A stretch of 51,494 bases of DNA from an uncultured Eubacterium sp. (GCA_947384955.1 CANDJC010000016.1:1-51494), one strand, 5' to 3'. Shown: positions 27,489 to 35,722, counted from the stretch's first letter. The notes: a model not told the origin generated them from the sequence alone. Made by a program: numbers and translations.

Positions 27489-27862
27489 GTCATTTCTCCT
27501 GTCAGCAAACGGCGTACAAAACGTGACTGTAAGCATTATTTAAAAGGCAAAATAATACACACCCTCCAGAAGCTGGTCAGGGTGTGTATCAATCCCATTC
27601 GTTTCTGCATTTCAAACCAGATATTTCTTCCGGTTTTGGGCATGCTTCGCCACCCATGCCTGGCGGCACGGTTCCTTTCATACTGTGTCATGCCCAAAAA
27701 GCCCAGGTGCCCATGCTGCAAGGACTTTTTCAGACAGTCTTGTCCGTTTACTGATTCCTGTTTTTCTTTCTATCTTAATTCTTAGCTAGAAACCTGATGC
27801 TGATAATCCTGGCTTCCCCGGTATTTATTTCAAGACATATCCTGTCAAATCCCGGCGGTTCC
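27489..27862 (-). promoter_or_regulatory. Structured leader between the wzz-like gene and loaP
   Basis: The 374-base gap holds several RNA structures read on the minus strand. Hairpin A pairs 27722-27730 with 27696-27704 (AAAAAGTCC/GGGCTTTTT). A longer stem B pairs 27689-27699 with 27634-27644 (TTTTGGGCATG/CATGCCCAAAA) and encloses a GCCGCC/GGTGGC hairpin whose G-U pair only works on this strand. A and B share the T-run and exclude each other. Then comes a two-tier hairpin (27556-27588). A TTGACA sequence (plus 27843-27848) may be a -35 box, but no good -10 follows. Attenuator-like control by LoaP is inferred. Confidence 0.55.
27556..27588 (-). terminator. Two-tier hairpin, terminator or LoaP dumbbell candidate
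   Basis: On the minus strand a 10-bp stem TACACACCCT/AGGGTGTGTA encloses, after a two-base bulge, a 4-bp CCAG/CTGG hairpin with a three-base loop; a T-rich tract (TTATTTTG) follows. It can act as an intrinsic terminator. LoaP proteins are known to recognise dumbbell-shaped leader RNAs, and this one lies about 70 bases before the loaP start. Confidence 0.65.
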
Positions 27863-29296
27863 TTATCTGCCATCCAGCAGCACAGCTCCGATAACATCAA
27901 TATCATTCTCAAGATAAAATTCCATGGCATGATTTACCATTGGATAAGTCGTTTCTCCAATGCTGCATACCAAAAGCACCGTCCCGGCCTCTTCCAGCAT
28001 ATCCCACTGAGAAATGTCACTGTCGGGCACTCTTCCCATTACCGTATGAATGCCCCAGTCCTGCAGCTGCTTTAAAATATGCTCCAATACAGCCTGCTCC
28101 TTCGTTCCGGCTGCAAACTCAGCAGCCAGACAGAGTTTTTGAATCCCCTGCTTTTTACAGGCCAGCCGGACGCGTCCCAGAGTCTGCGCAAGACGCTTTT
28201 GGGATTCATCCCGTGCCGGACCGGATTTTGCAGCTGCCTTTTTCACAGACATGCTTCCGTAAAGCGGTATACGGTAATACGCCTGAAACTCGCTTTCGCT
28301 TCTGACAGCATTACGCAGCAGGTACAGACATACAAATATGCCTCCGTATGCAAAAATACCCGCACACAATCCAAAGATTATGTATTTTAAAACAGAACCC
28401 GTCCCGGAAGCCGCAGCTATTTCCAGTGTTTCCTCTTCCTTCTCTATGCCGGCTTCTTCTGCATAAGCCAGTTTTTGTATTTCACTCATGCTGTCTGTCA
28501 GTGTCTTCAAATTGCTTCTTCCCGCTTTCAGAAGCTCTCTTTTTTCACGCTGCTGTGACAAAAGGGTGCTGTCAGCTCTCGTTCTGCTTATTTCATTCAG
28601 CAGTGCCAGTTCATGGCTGCCGCATTTCTTTTTCACAGACGAAGCATATTTTCCCAATGCCTTTTTCACTGCTGCCGCCAGCTGCTGTGCCATTTTCTTA
28701 TCTTTTCCGGTCACTTCCACATAAAAAATCTTTTCCGTCTCACTGTCTATAGAAGCATCCATAATAATTTTGCTCTGGCCTTCTGCTGCCTGCCACACAG
28801 AAAACAGTTCCGACAGACAGGACGGCTTTATATTTCGAAATGCCTGTTCTGACTCCTGAACCGCCTCTGCCGCCTGGCCGTATGACAAAAAAGCAGTATA
28901 GCTTTCTACAGCCTTTGGCAGTGTGTGAATATCTGTTTCATGAATACAGTATTGCAAAAGCACGCTCTCTCTGTTGTATGCATCTGTCTGCATTAGGATA
29001 GAATTTTCCAGATAGTCAGCAATTGCATCATTTTCTTTCTTTAACTGCACCGCTTCTGCTACGCTCCACCGTTCTTCTTCGGTCAGTTCGGCTTCTTCTA
29101 TCATGGATTCTTTTGCCGATGGTTCCTCTGGTACTTCAGCATTTCTGCTTTTCCAGTATCCGTATCCTCCCAGAAGAATCATTCCCGCAAGTGCACATAC
29201 CGCCGCCTGCTTCCATTTCCTGCAAAAGCTGCGCAGCAGGTCAGCCAGGTCTATTTCTATCTCTTCTGTCTTCTTATAATTGTCTGTCTGGTTCAT
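27863..29296 (-). CDS. Wzz/chain-length protein fused to a degenerate BY-kinase-like domain
   Basis: The 477-residue protein has membrane segments near residues 31-47 and 302-327 with a long external coiled region between them, the layout of Wzz/CapA polysaccharide co-polymerases. After the second segment residues 369-477 look like the CpsD/BY-kinase fold (RLAQTLGRVRLAC, LCLAAEF, then AGTVLLVCSIGETTYPM and IDVIGAVLLDG) but the Walker A Gly-Lys-Ser/Thr loop and the tyrosine cluster are missing. It probably controls chain length without kinase activity. ACAGGAG lies nine bases before the ATG. It follows the XRE gene by 41 bases. Confidence 0.82.
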   Translation of the reverse strand: MNQTDNYKKTEEIEIDLADLLRSFCRKWKQAAVCALAGMILLGGYGYWKSRNAEVPEEPSAKESMIEEAELTEEERWSVAEAVQLKKENDAIADYLENSILMQTDAYNRESVLLQYCIHETDIHTLPKAVESYTAFLSYGQAAEAVQESEQAFRNIKPSCLSELFSVWQAAEGQSKIIMDASIDSETEKIFYVEVTGKDKKMAQQLAAAVKKALGKYASSVKKKCGSHELALLNEISRTRADSTLLSQQREKRELLKAGRSNLKTLTDSMSEIQKLAYAEEAGIEKEEETLEIAAASGTGSVLKYIIFGLCAGIFAYGGIFVCLYLLRNAVRSESEFQAYYRIPLYGSMSVKKAAAKSGPARDESQKRLAQTLGRVRLACKKQGIQKLCLAAEFAAGTKEQAVLEHILKQLQDWGIHTVMGRVPDSDISQWDMLEEAGTVLLVCSIGETTYPMVNHAMEFYLENDIDVIGAVLLDGR

Positions 29297-29337
29297 TCTA
29301 AATAATCTCCTGTATTTCTTTTATTCGGAAAGAAAAA

Positions 29338-29670
29338 TTACGCTTTTCCCATAATCTCTGCTACAGATTTCATGATGCTGACATACATATCGTAGCTTTC
29401 CTTTTTTTCAGCAGTTTTGTTCCACACCGTTTCCAGTGTATGGTCAGAAAGTCTGGGAACTCCCGACAGCAGCTCTCCCGCATCGGATTCCAGAATCATG
29501 CATATGTTAGCAAATGTCTCCAGGCTCATGCGGCGTGTGCCACGTTCGATATGTCCCATAAATGAAATACAGATTCCGCACTCCTTTGCAAGCTCGTCCT
29601 GCGACATGCCTTTTTCTTTTCTTGCTTTGCGAATCCTCATTCCGATACTGGCATAGTCTAGTTCCTGCAT
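29338..29670 (-). CDS. XRE-family helix-turn-helix regulator
   Basis: The 110-residue protein has a Cro/CI type helix-turn-helix at residues 9-65 (IGMRIRKARKEKGMSQDELA, then ISFMGHIERGTRRMSLETF) and a helical tail of about 45 residues. It is the first gene of the polysaccharide transcript. GGAGG lies 6 bases before the ATG. A dyad (29750-29778) just downstream of a predicted promoter is a likely operator, so autoregulation of the whole operon is plausible. Confidence 0.88.
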   Translation of the reverse strand: MQELDYASIGMRIRKARKEKGMSQDELAKECGICISFMGHIERGTRRMSLETFANICMILESDAGELLSGVPRLSDHTLETVWNKTAEKKESYDMYVSIMKSVAEIMGKA

Positions 29671-29749
29671 ACGGCCCTCCTGTTTGCTGAATGTAAATGC
29701 GTGTGTATCTGTCTGTTTCTTTATTTCCCAATTGCGTATGACTACCGAT

Positions 29750-29778
29750 AGATAACAATTTCTAATAAAATGTTATCT
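29750..29778. promoter_or_regulatory. Candidate operator dyad
   Basis: AGATAACA (29750-29757) and TGTTATCT (29771-29778) form a perfect 8-bp inverted repeat with a 13-base A/T spacer, immediately downstream of the predicted -10 box. A related half (AATTGTTATG) occurs near 30064-30073. Binding by the adjacent XRE protein is inferred. Confidence 0.5.
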
Positions 29779-29784
29779 GTTAGT

Positions 29785-29813
29785 ATTCTATATCAATTTT
29801 CTTCAATTTACAA
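29785..29813 (-). promoter_or_regulatory. Predicted sigma-A promoter of the polysaccharide operon
   Basis: Minus-strand TTGTAA (-35, plus 29808-29813) and TAGAAT (-10, plus 29785-29790) are separated by 17 bases. The predicted transcript starts in or next to the TGTTATC dyad and runs into the XRE gene. Confidence 0.5.
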
Positions 29814-30111
29814 CTCTTAAGAAAAAATTGGCATTTTTTCTATATTCTGAGATTATATTTCTATGAATTATGCAGATTTTTTGTATATAATGTACAATAT
29901 TTGAACAAAAACAATTTTACTTATAGTTTGAATACAATGATTTTAAATAAACAGCTGTATCAATGAAAAACTTTGGAACCCTCTAAAGAAATTCTTCTCA
30001 TCCCGCTTAAATAAAGGGATTGCGAAGATTTTAGGATTGAAATTGCACATAACATTATATTAGAAATTGTTATGCGCTGGCATCAATATAACATCCATTA
30101 TCTGTAAATCT

Positions 30112-30138
30112 AAAAAATGCAGGATTTTAACGCCCTGC
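30112..30138 (-). terminator. Intrinsic terminator of the HicB-like gene
   Basis: On the minus strand GCAGG (from plus 30134-30138) pairs with CCTGC (from 30119-30123) and is followed by ATTTTTTA. It lies about 25 bases after the stop codon of the HicB-like gene. Confidence 0.7.
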
Positions 30139-30162
30139 CAATTTTGTATATCTATTTACTTT

Positions 30163-30507
30163 TTAAAGTGCCAGCTTGTATAAAGCCAGCTGATTAAGGC
30201 TCACGCCCTCTTTTTCCGCTTCTATTACCAGTCTTTGATGTAACGACTTTGGAAGCCTTACAACAAATTTTCCGCTGTATTTATCGGCTGTTCCCGGAAC
30301 TGGTATAGGCAGATTATTTTCCTGCTTTACCTCAAAATACCCCTCCATTGCTTCATTAAGGCTCTGGTATAGTCCCTCCAGCGTATCGCTCGTACTCTGG
30401 CAGCCGTCAAGCTCTAAAATCCTTCCATAGAAATAATGTCCGCTTTCGTCGTTCATTTCCTGTACAAGTCTTGTATATGGCAGTTTCATATAATCTTTAA
30501 TTTCCAC
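30163..30507 (-). CDS. HicB-like antitoxin protein (no HicA partner seen)
   Basis: The 114-residue protein has an N-terminal HicB fold (YFYGRILELDGCQSTSDTLE near residue 26-45, then EAMEGYFE) and a C-terminal ribbon-helix-helix or HicB-type DNA-binding segment (SGKFVVRLPKSLHQRLVIEAEKEG region, near residue 78-100). Such proteins usually neutralise and autoregulate the HicA RNase, but no small HicA frame flanks it on either side. It may be an orphan regulator or an antitoxin whose partner was lost. Confidence 0.82.
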   Translation of the reverse strand: MEIKDYMKLPYTRLVQEMNDESGHYFYGRILELDGCQSTSDTLEGLYQSLNEAMEGYFEVKQENNLPIPVPGTADKYSGKFVVRLPKSLHQRLVIEAEKEGVSLNQLALYKLAL

Positions 30508-30659
30508 GCTTTTCTTCTTTCATTTATTATAGTATCATATATAGTATCACTCATCAACCGAGTTATTATAAATAATTCCATTTCAGAAATCTGCAAATCA
30601 GCAGTTGTTTTTTTCCTATACGGATGTTACTATAAAAGCAGAAGATAACATAAAGATAC

Positions 30660-30887
30660 ATGGAAGGCCAGATTTCGGAAGGAGTGAAGGATATTATGGG
30701 CGGAAAAGTTCTGGATTACGAGGCAAAGAAAATTAAAATGGAAGGACTGGAAGAGGGCATCTCTCAGGGCATTACACAGGGCATGCAGCTGACGCTCATT
30801 AACCTGGTGCGTGAAGGACTGCTTTCAGCAGAAGAAGCTGCAAAGAGACTGAATAAAAGCATGGCCGAGATAAAGCTTCTTATATAG
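30660..30887 (+). pseudogene. C-terminal remnant of an Rpn-type nuclease (third locus)
   Basis: The 75-residue frame (YEAKKIKMEGLEEGISQGIT, then a helical LSAEEAAKRLNKSMAEIK tail) matches the C-terminal region of Rpn-family nuclease/transposase proteins; the catalytic domain is missing and an in-frame stop lies just upstream of the Met. Directly after it, bases 30903-30941 resemble the end of the two remnants at 226-264 and 1214-1252 (YDYDHM tail and stop), with changes. It lies on the opposite side of the polysaccharide locus from those copies. Confidence 0.55.
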
Positions 30888-30971
30888 ATATAGAATCGAT
30901 ATAGAAAAAATACTTTATGATTATGACCATATATAAACATGTAAGAAAATCAAAGAACAGGAGAATCGCTA

Positions 30972-32033
30972 ATGCTGGATATGTCTTTTTACAAAAACAA
31001 AAAAATACTAATCACCGGGCACACCGGATTCAAAGGTTCCTGGATGTGCCAGGTACTTCTTATGGCAGGAGCGGACATTACCGGATATGCCTTAAAGCCC
31101 CCGACAAATCCCGCCCTTTTTGAAATCTGCCAGCTGGAAAACCAAATAAATTCTGTGACAGGCGATATCCGCGACCTTGCACATTTAAAAGAAATATTCG
31201 AAGCCGCCAGGCCGGAAATTGTCATACACATGGCAGCCCAGCCGCTGGTACGCGAATCCTACCAAAATCCGGTCTATACTTACGATACAAATGTAATGGG
31301 AACTGTCAATGTGCTGGAATGCGTGCGGACTTCTCCTTTTGTAAAATCTTTCCTAAACGTTACAACAGACAAGGTATACAAAAACAGGGAATGGGAGTGG
31401 GGATACCGTGAAAACGAAGAATTAAACGGCTTTGACCCTTATTCCAACTCCAAATCCTGTTCGGAGCTTGTCACGGACAGTTACCGCAGTTCATTTTTTA
31501 CAGAATCAGATACCGCCATTTCCACAGCCCGGGCGGGAAATGTAATCGGCGGCGGCGACTTCGCCAAAGACCGGATTATCCCTGACTGCATCCGCGCCGC
31601 ACAGTCCGGAGAGGATATCATCGTAAGAAACCCGTACTCTACAAGACCTTACGAGCATGTACTCGAACCCGTAACCGCCTATCTGATGATTGCACAGGCA
31701 CAGTACGAAGACAAAAAAACTGCCGGAAGCTACAATGTCGGCCCGGATGAAACAGACTGCCTGACAACCGGAGAACTGGTAACGCTCTTTTGCAAAAACT
31801 GGACAGAAAAAACAAACCAGCCGATAAAATGGATAAACAAATACGACGGCGGCCCTCATGAAGCCGGATTCTTAAAACTGGACTGCTCAAAACTAAAAAG
31901 AACCCTGAAATGGTCTCCAAGATGGAATGCACAAACCGCAGTAGAAAAAACGATAGAGTGGTTTCTTGCTTATTCAAACCATGAAAATATGACAGAACGC
32001 ATGAAAAAACAAATTTCAGAATTCTGCAGCTGA
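30972..32033 (+). CDS. rfbG: CDP-glucose 4,6-dehydratase
   Basis: The 353-residue SDR enzyme has KKILITGHTGFKGSWM at its start, HMAAQPLVRESY near residue 87-98, TTDKVYKN, YSNSKSCSEL near residue 158 (YxxxK-type region) and GNVIGGGDFAKDRIIPD, the RfbG pattern. It converts CDP-glucose to CDP-4-keto-6-deoxyglucose for 3,6-dideoxy or related sugars. No CDP-glucose synthase (RfbF) or RfbH-type partner is in the window, and it runs opposite to the main locus. AGGAG lies eight bases before the ATG. Confidence 0.9.
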   Translation: MLDMSFYKNKKILITGHTGFKGSWMCQVLLMAGADITGYALKPPTNPALFEICQLENQINSVTGDIRDLAHLKEIFEAARPEIVIHMAAQPLVRESYQNPVYTYDTNVMGTVNVLECVRTSPFVKSFLNVTTDKVYKNREWEWGYRENEELNGFDPYSNSKSCSELVTDSYRSSFFTESDTAISTARAGNVIGGGDFAKDRIIPDCIRAAQSGEDIIVRNPYSTRPYEHVLEPVTAYLMIAQAQYEDKKTAGSYNVGPDETDCLTTGELVTLFCKNWTEKTNQPIKWINKYDGGPHEAGFLKLDCSKLKRTLKWSPRWNAQTAVEKTIEWFLAYSNHENMTERMKKQISEFCS

Positions 32034-32065
32034 CAAACCCCGCACAATGTCTGCAGTTTTTCACA

Positions 32066-32150
32066 TTCATGTAAAACCCGGCATTACCAGCCGGGTGACG
32101 GGAAGATGCACTGGCTTATGGCGGCATCGGAGAGGGATTCTTAACATTCA
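32066..32150 (+). repeat. Dispersed palindromic repeat, copy A (degenerate)
   Basis: Shares ATTCATGTAAAACC and the core GGGTGACGGGAAGATGCAC with the large palindrome at 40985-41225, and ends with GGGATTCTTAACATTC as the right arm does. It lies between rfbG and yigZ, whose genes converge. Confidence 0.75.
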
Positions 32151-32807
32151 TCATTCAAACACCCGTATCTCACCCGCTATTTCTGCAAATTCAGCCTTCT
32201 CCCCCCATATCAGCTCAGCCGTCCCGCATGTCCCTTCCGTCACCGCCTTTGCAAACTCCTCCTTTTGTTCCAGCGGAATCACCGCACGAATCACAACTCT
32301 CTCCGTATATTCCGTATCCCGCACCGGAATTTTTCTCTGAGCCGTCAGATACTGAATTTTCCCAAGCCCATTATAATCCGTCTGAATATTCAGCATCTGC
32401 CCCTGCTTCTTTTCAATCACAACCGCCCCTGCCAGCCCCGCCTGCACTGATTTCTGGTATGCGCGCACAAGTCCGCCCGTTCCAAGCAGCGTGCCCCCGA
32501 AATACCGCGTTACAACAACTGCCGTATTGTGAATATCCTCCTTCAGCAGTACATCGAGCATCGGCCTTCCCGCGGTCCCGGACGGTTCTCCGTCGTCCGA
32601 GCAGCGGGTCAGTTCATGATTTCGTCCGATTGTAAACGCAGAGCAGTTATGCGAAGCATCCCAGTATTTCTTTTTAACGGCGCTGATAAATGCGGCAGCC
32701 TCTTCTTCACTTTCGACAGGCTGGACCGATGCGATAAAGCGGGATTTTTTTTCTATCACTTCACCGCTGCCGCCCTCATAAGCTGTTTTATAACTTAAAG
32801 ATGACAT
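32151..32807 (-). CDS. yigZ: YigZ/IMPACT family protein (UPF0029)
   Basis: About 218 residues: KKSRFIASVQPVESEEEA near the N-terminus, RCSDDGEPSGTAGRPML near residue 64-80 and VVVTRYFGGTLLGTGGLVRA near residue 92-111 are the family signature. The family is linked to translation control in eukaryotes (IMPACT), with an unclear role in bacteria. The ATG at 32807 has GGGAGG six bases upstream and starts 16 bases after the PBP1 stop, so the two are probably co-transcribed. Confidence 0.92.
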   Translation of the reverse strand: MSSLSYKTAYEGGSGEVIEKKSRFIASVQPVESEEEAAAFISAVKKKYWDASHNCSAFTIGRNHELTRCSDDGEPSGTAGRPMLDVLLKEDIHNTAVVVTRYFGGTLLGTGGLVRAYQKSVQAGLAGAVVIEKKQGQMLNIQTDYNGLGKIQYLTAQRKIPVRDTEYTERVVIRAVIPLEQKEEFAKAVTEGTCGTAELIWGEKAEFAEIAGEIRVFE

Positions 32808-32823
32808 AAATCCTCCCTGGCAT

Positions 32824-35643
32824 TTATTCAAAGTCCATAATTACTTCTGTAGGAACGCCTTCTCCGTTTCCAGCCGGAGGCGTATCCGGCTGCTGTCCCG
32901 GCTCTCCGCCTTCGCCTGACGGATGCTCCCCGGATTCTCCGCCCGAAGCACCCGGCTGTTCTCCGCCTTCGCCTCCCGGAGCGCCCGGCTGTTCTCCGCC
33001 TTCGCCTCCCGGAGTACCCGGCTGTTCTCCGCCTTCGCCTGGCTGCGTATCCGGCTGTTCTCCTTCGGTATCTGTCACCGTGTCCCCGCCGGACGGTTCA
33101 TTGCCGGACGGTGTCTGCGGCTGAGTCTGCGTATGGCTGGTATGAACATTGCAGATATTGCTCAGGCTGCCCGTGTACAGATACGGCCCGTCTTCGGAAT
33201 CCGGTGAGCCTCCGATGATGCGCACAGACGAAGCAAGCACGCTGCCCGGACAGTACGGCCCCGCCAGACGCCCGGATGATGCACACAGACGTATGGATGC
33301 ATGGTGCACACACTCTTCCTCCGGTACTGTGCCTTCTGCGAAATATTCTGTAATGGTCATGTCTCCGCGCGGGTCTCTTGTACATATGCCGGATTTTACA
33401 GGCATGCCGGATTTTTTGCAGACCTCGGCGGTAATAATCCCGGAAGGCATTTTAAATTCTTTATTCTTAAGTCCTTCATGAATCCGGCTCATAACCGCGC
33501 GCCAGATTAATTTCGGATAAGAAGTCATGCTGCCATCCTGCGGTGTATTGTCGTCATAGCCTCCCCATACTACAAGGGTATAATAAGGAGAAAAGCCGGC
33601 AAATAAAGCGTCTTTGTTTTTAGTTGTCGTACCGGTTTTGCCTGCAAGCGTCATTCCTTCAAAAGCAGCCAGCTTTCCGGTGCCGACGGTCAGCACATCC
33701 TGCATCGCATTTGTCAGAAGCCAGGCTGTTGTTTTCTTTAATGCTCTGTGCTTCTCAGGCGTATTGTCTATGAGCACATTTCCGTCATGGTCAATGATTT
33801 TTGTGTAAAGACGCGGCTTGATGTAAGCGCCTTTATTTGCAATCGCTGCATAAGCGGCGGTCAGCTCCAGATTCGTCACGCCCTTTGTAATACCGCCTAA
33901 CGCCAGCGCCTCTGTACGGTCCTGGTCGCATAAAGTCGTAAACCCAAAGTTTTCCGTCAGATAATCGTACCCGGTATCGACTCCGATATCCGAAAGCGTC
34001 TTTACGGTGACAACATTAATCGACTGCTGAATCGCTTCCCGAATCGTTGCAAATCCCGTATATTTATCATTGTAATTTTTAAGAGGCGTTCCGTTTGTAT
34101 ACGAATAAGGCGCATTATCCTCAACCGAAGCAAGCGTCATCTGCCCGGTATCAATCGCGGGCGCAAACGCTGCTAATACTTTAAAGGTAGAGCCTGGCTG
34201 GCGCACGCTGTCCGTTGCCCGGTTTAACGTACGGTTTGCCGTCTTTTCCCCGCGTCCGCCGACCATTGCCTTTACCTCGCCGGTCTTTTGGTCAATGACG
34301 GTAAGCGCCGCCTGGGGCTGCACGGTAAATGTGACGTTCTGCCCGTTTTCCGGCACGACATCTCCTTCTTCCAGAATATCCGCCTTGTACTTTTCTACCG
34401 CAGCCATCGCTTCTTCCTGAGAGTTAAAATTAATCGTGTATTCTTTATTCGCTGACTGGTAATAGGCTAACATCGTCTGTTCGTCATAATATTTAAATTC
34501 GCCGTCTGGTTTTTGGATTGTAAGCGTCATGGAAAAGGAGGTCTTCGGACTGGACGGATAATTGGCCATATTATTTACTTCCGCGTCGCATATAGCCTGA
34601 ATATCCGGGTCCTGTGTGGAATAAATGGTAAGCCCGGAATTATACAGCCGCTTATAAGCCTCCGTCTGGGAACAGCCCAGCACATTCATTAAATCTTCAA
34701 TGACCTGCTCTGTAAGCGCGTCGTCAAAATAAGAATGAACACTGGACTTGTCCTGCTGTTTTGCATTGACTTTCTGAATCCGTCCGTATACGTTATCGTC
34801 CATCGCTTCATCGTACTGCTGCTGCGTGATAAGGCCCTGGTCCTGCATGTCGTCCAGTACCTTTTTTCTCCGCTTGGCGTTCGCTTCCGGATGCGTAATC
34901 GGATTATATCCGGATGGATTTTTTGTAATCCCGGCAATGACCGAAGCTTCCGACAGTGTCAGCTCTGATACATCTTTGCCGAAATACCGTCTGGAAGCCG
35001 ACTGTACCCCCAGCGTATTCTGCCCGAGGTTTACCGTATTCAGATAATTTTCCAGTATCCAGTCTTTGGATTCTGCCTTTTCTAACTGCAGGGCCAGATA
35101 CTGTTCCTGTATTTTCCGCTTGAAGCGGTCCGCCTGGGATTTTTCAGCAGTCCATGTCGTAAATACATTATTTTTTAAAAGCTGCTGTGTAATCGTGCTG
35201 GCTCCTTCGCGAAAACGAAACCCTGCGGCAATCCCCCGGATGCCCGCACGGATGATTCCTTTGATATCGATGCCGTTATGTTCCCGAAACCTCGCGTCTT
35301 CTATCGCAATAAACGCATTCTGCAGATGAACCGGAATCTCATCCAGTGTCACATACACACGGTTCGAGCCGGATGCTACAAGCGTTGCCGTCGTATTTCC
35401 TTTGGAATCCAGAATGGTAGAAAGATATCCCGTCGGCGAGGCATCGATTTCTTCGATACCCGGAGAAGCTGCCAGAATCCCCTGGTATGCCCCGTAACCC
35501 GCACTTGCAATGCACACCGCAAGTCCGATAATGGCAGCAAAACCCAGTTCGAAAAAGATTGTGAGCAGTTTTCTGCCTATTTTGCCCCGTCTGGCCAAAG
35601 CCGCTTTCCGCTTTTTCCTCGTTCCTTCCTTTCCGAAATTCAT
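32824..35643 (-). CDS. ponA: Bifunctional penicillin-binding protein 1 (PBP1A type)
   Basis: About 939 residues: basic cytoplasmic start, one membrane segment near residues 25-50, a GT51 transglycosylase domain (IEDARFREHNGIDIKG, EGASTITQQLLKN), and a transpeptidase domain with PGSTFKV (active Ser), QSINVV and AGKTGTT. It makes and cross-links peptidoglycan. The C-terminus adds a disordered Gly/Glu/Pro/Gln tail coded by 33-bp repeats. The ATG at 35643 (AGGAGG seven bases upstream) is preferred over a start 30 codons earlier. Confidence 0.95.
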   Translation of the reverse strand: MNFGKEGTRKKRKAALARRGKIGRKLLTIFFELGFAAIIGLAVCIASAGYGAYQGILAASPGIEEIDASPTGYLSTILDSKGNTTATLVASGSNRVYVTLDEIPVHLQNAFIAIEDARFREHNGIDIKGIIRAGIRGIAAGFRFREGASTITQQLLKNNVFTTWTAEKSQADRFKRKIQEQYLALQLEKAESKDWILENYLNTVNLGQNTLGVQSASRRYFGKDVSELTLSEASVIAGITKNPSGYNPITHPEANAKRRKKVLDDMQDQGLITQQQYDEAMDDNVYGRIQKVNAKQQDKSSVHSYFDDALTEQVIEDLMNVLGCSQTEAYKRLYNSGLTIYSTQDPDIQAICDAEVNNMANYPSSPKTSFSMTLTIQKPDGEFKYYDEQTMLAYYQSANKEYTINFNSQEEAMAAVEKYKADILEEGDVVPENGQNVTFTVQPQAALTVIDQKTGEVKAMVGGRGEKTANRTLNRATDSVRQPGSTFKVLAAFAPAIDTGQMTLASVEDNAPYSYTNGTPLKNYNDKYTGFATIREAIQQSINVVTVKTLSDIGVDTGYDYLTENFGFTTLCDQDRTEALALGGITKGVTNLELTAAYAAIANKGAYIKPRLYTKIIDHDGNVLIDNTPEKHRALKKTTAWLLTNAMQDVLTVGTGKLAAFEGMTLAGKTGTTTKNKDALFAGFSPYYTLVVWGGYDDNTPQDGSMTSYPKLIWRAVMSRIHEGLKNKEFKMPSGIITAEVCKKSGMPVKSGICTRDPRGDMTITEYFAEGTVPEEECVHHASIRLCASSGRLAGPYCPGSVLASSVRIIGGSPDSEDGPYLYTGSLSNICNVHTSHTQTQPQTPSGNEPSGGDTVTDTEGEQPDTQPGEGGEQPGTPGGEGGEQPGAPGGEGGEQPGASGGESGEHPSGEGGEPGQQPDTPPAGNGEGVPTEVIMDFE
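32920..33074. repeat. 33-bp tandem repeats in PBP1 tail
   Basis: Units of 33 bases begin at 32953, 32986, 33019 and 33052 and encode 11-residue Gly-Glu-Gln-Pro-rich blocks; less exact units flank them. The period is a multiple of three, so copy-number change would lengthen or shorten the tail without frameshift. Confidence 0.8.
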
Positions 35644-35722
35644 GCAAAACCTCCTGTGTAAAAGCATTTTTATTCTGTGCCTATTATAACAAATAATCCC
35701 GGATTTGTAAAACAGAAAGAGA

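Larger units (their letters stand above)
29671..30162. other. 492-bp regulatory region upstream of the polysaccharide operon
   Basis: Very AT-rich. It contains the predicted XRE operon promoter, the TGTTATC dyad and, at its far end, the terminator of the HicB-like gene. A partial echo of the AACAATTTCTAATA motif appears again near 30053-30072 (TATTAGAAATTGTTATG). No gene was recognised. Confidence 0.6.

Noticed and set aside
27536-27721. Minus-strand 61-codon frame before loaP
   Set aside because: It overlaps the competing RNA stems and the two-tier hairpin; base pairing explains the conservation-like pattern better than coding.
30508-30659. HicA toxin partner for the HicB-like gene
   Set aside because: No small basic frame with a HicA-type His motif was found on either side.
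32923-33207. Plus-strand frame over the PBP1 tail
   Set aside because: A by-product of the 33-bp repeats being open in several frames.
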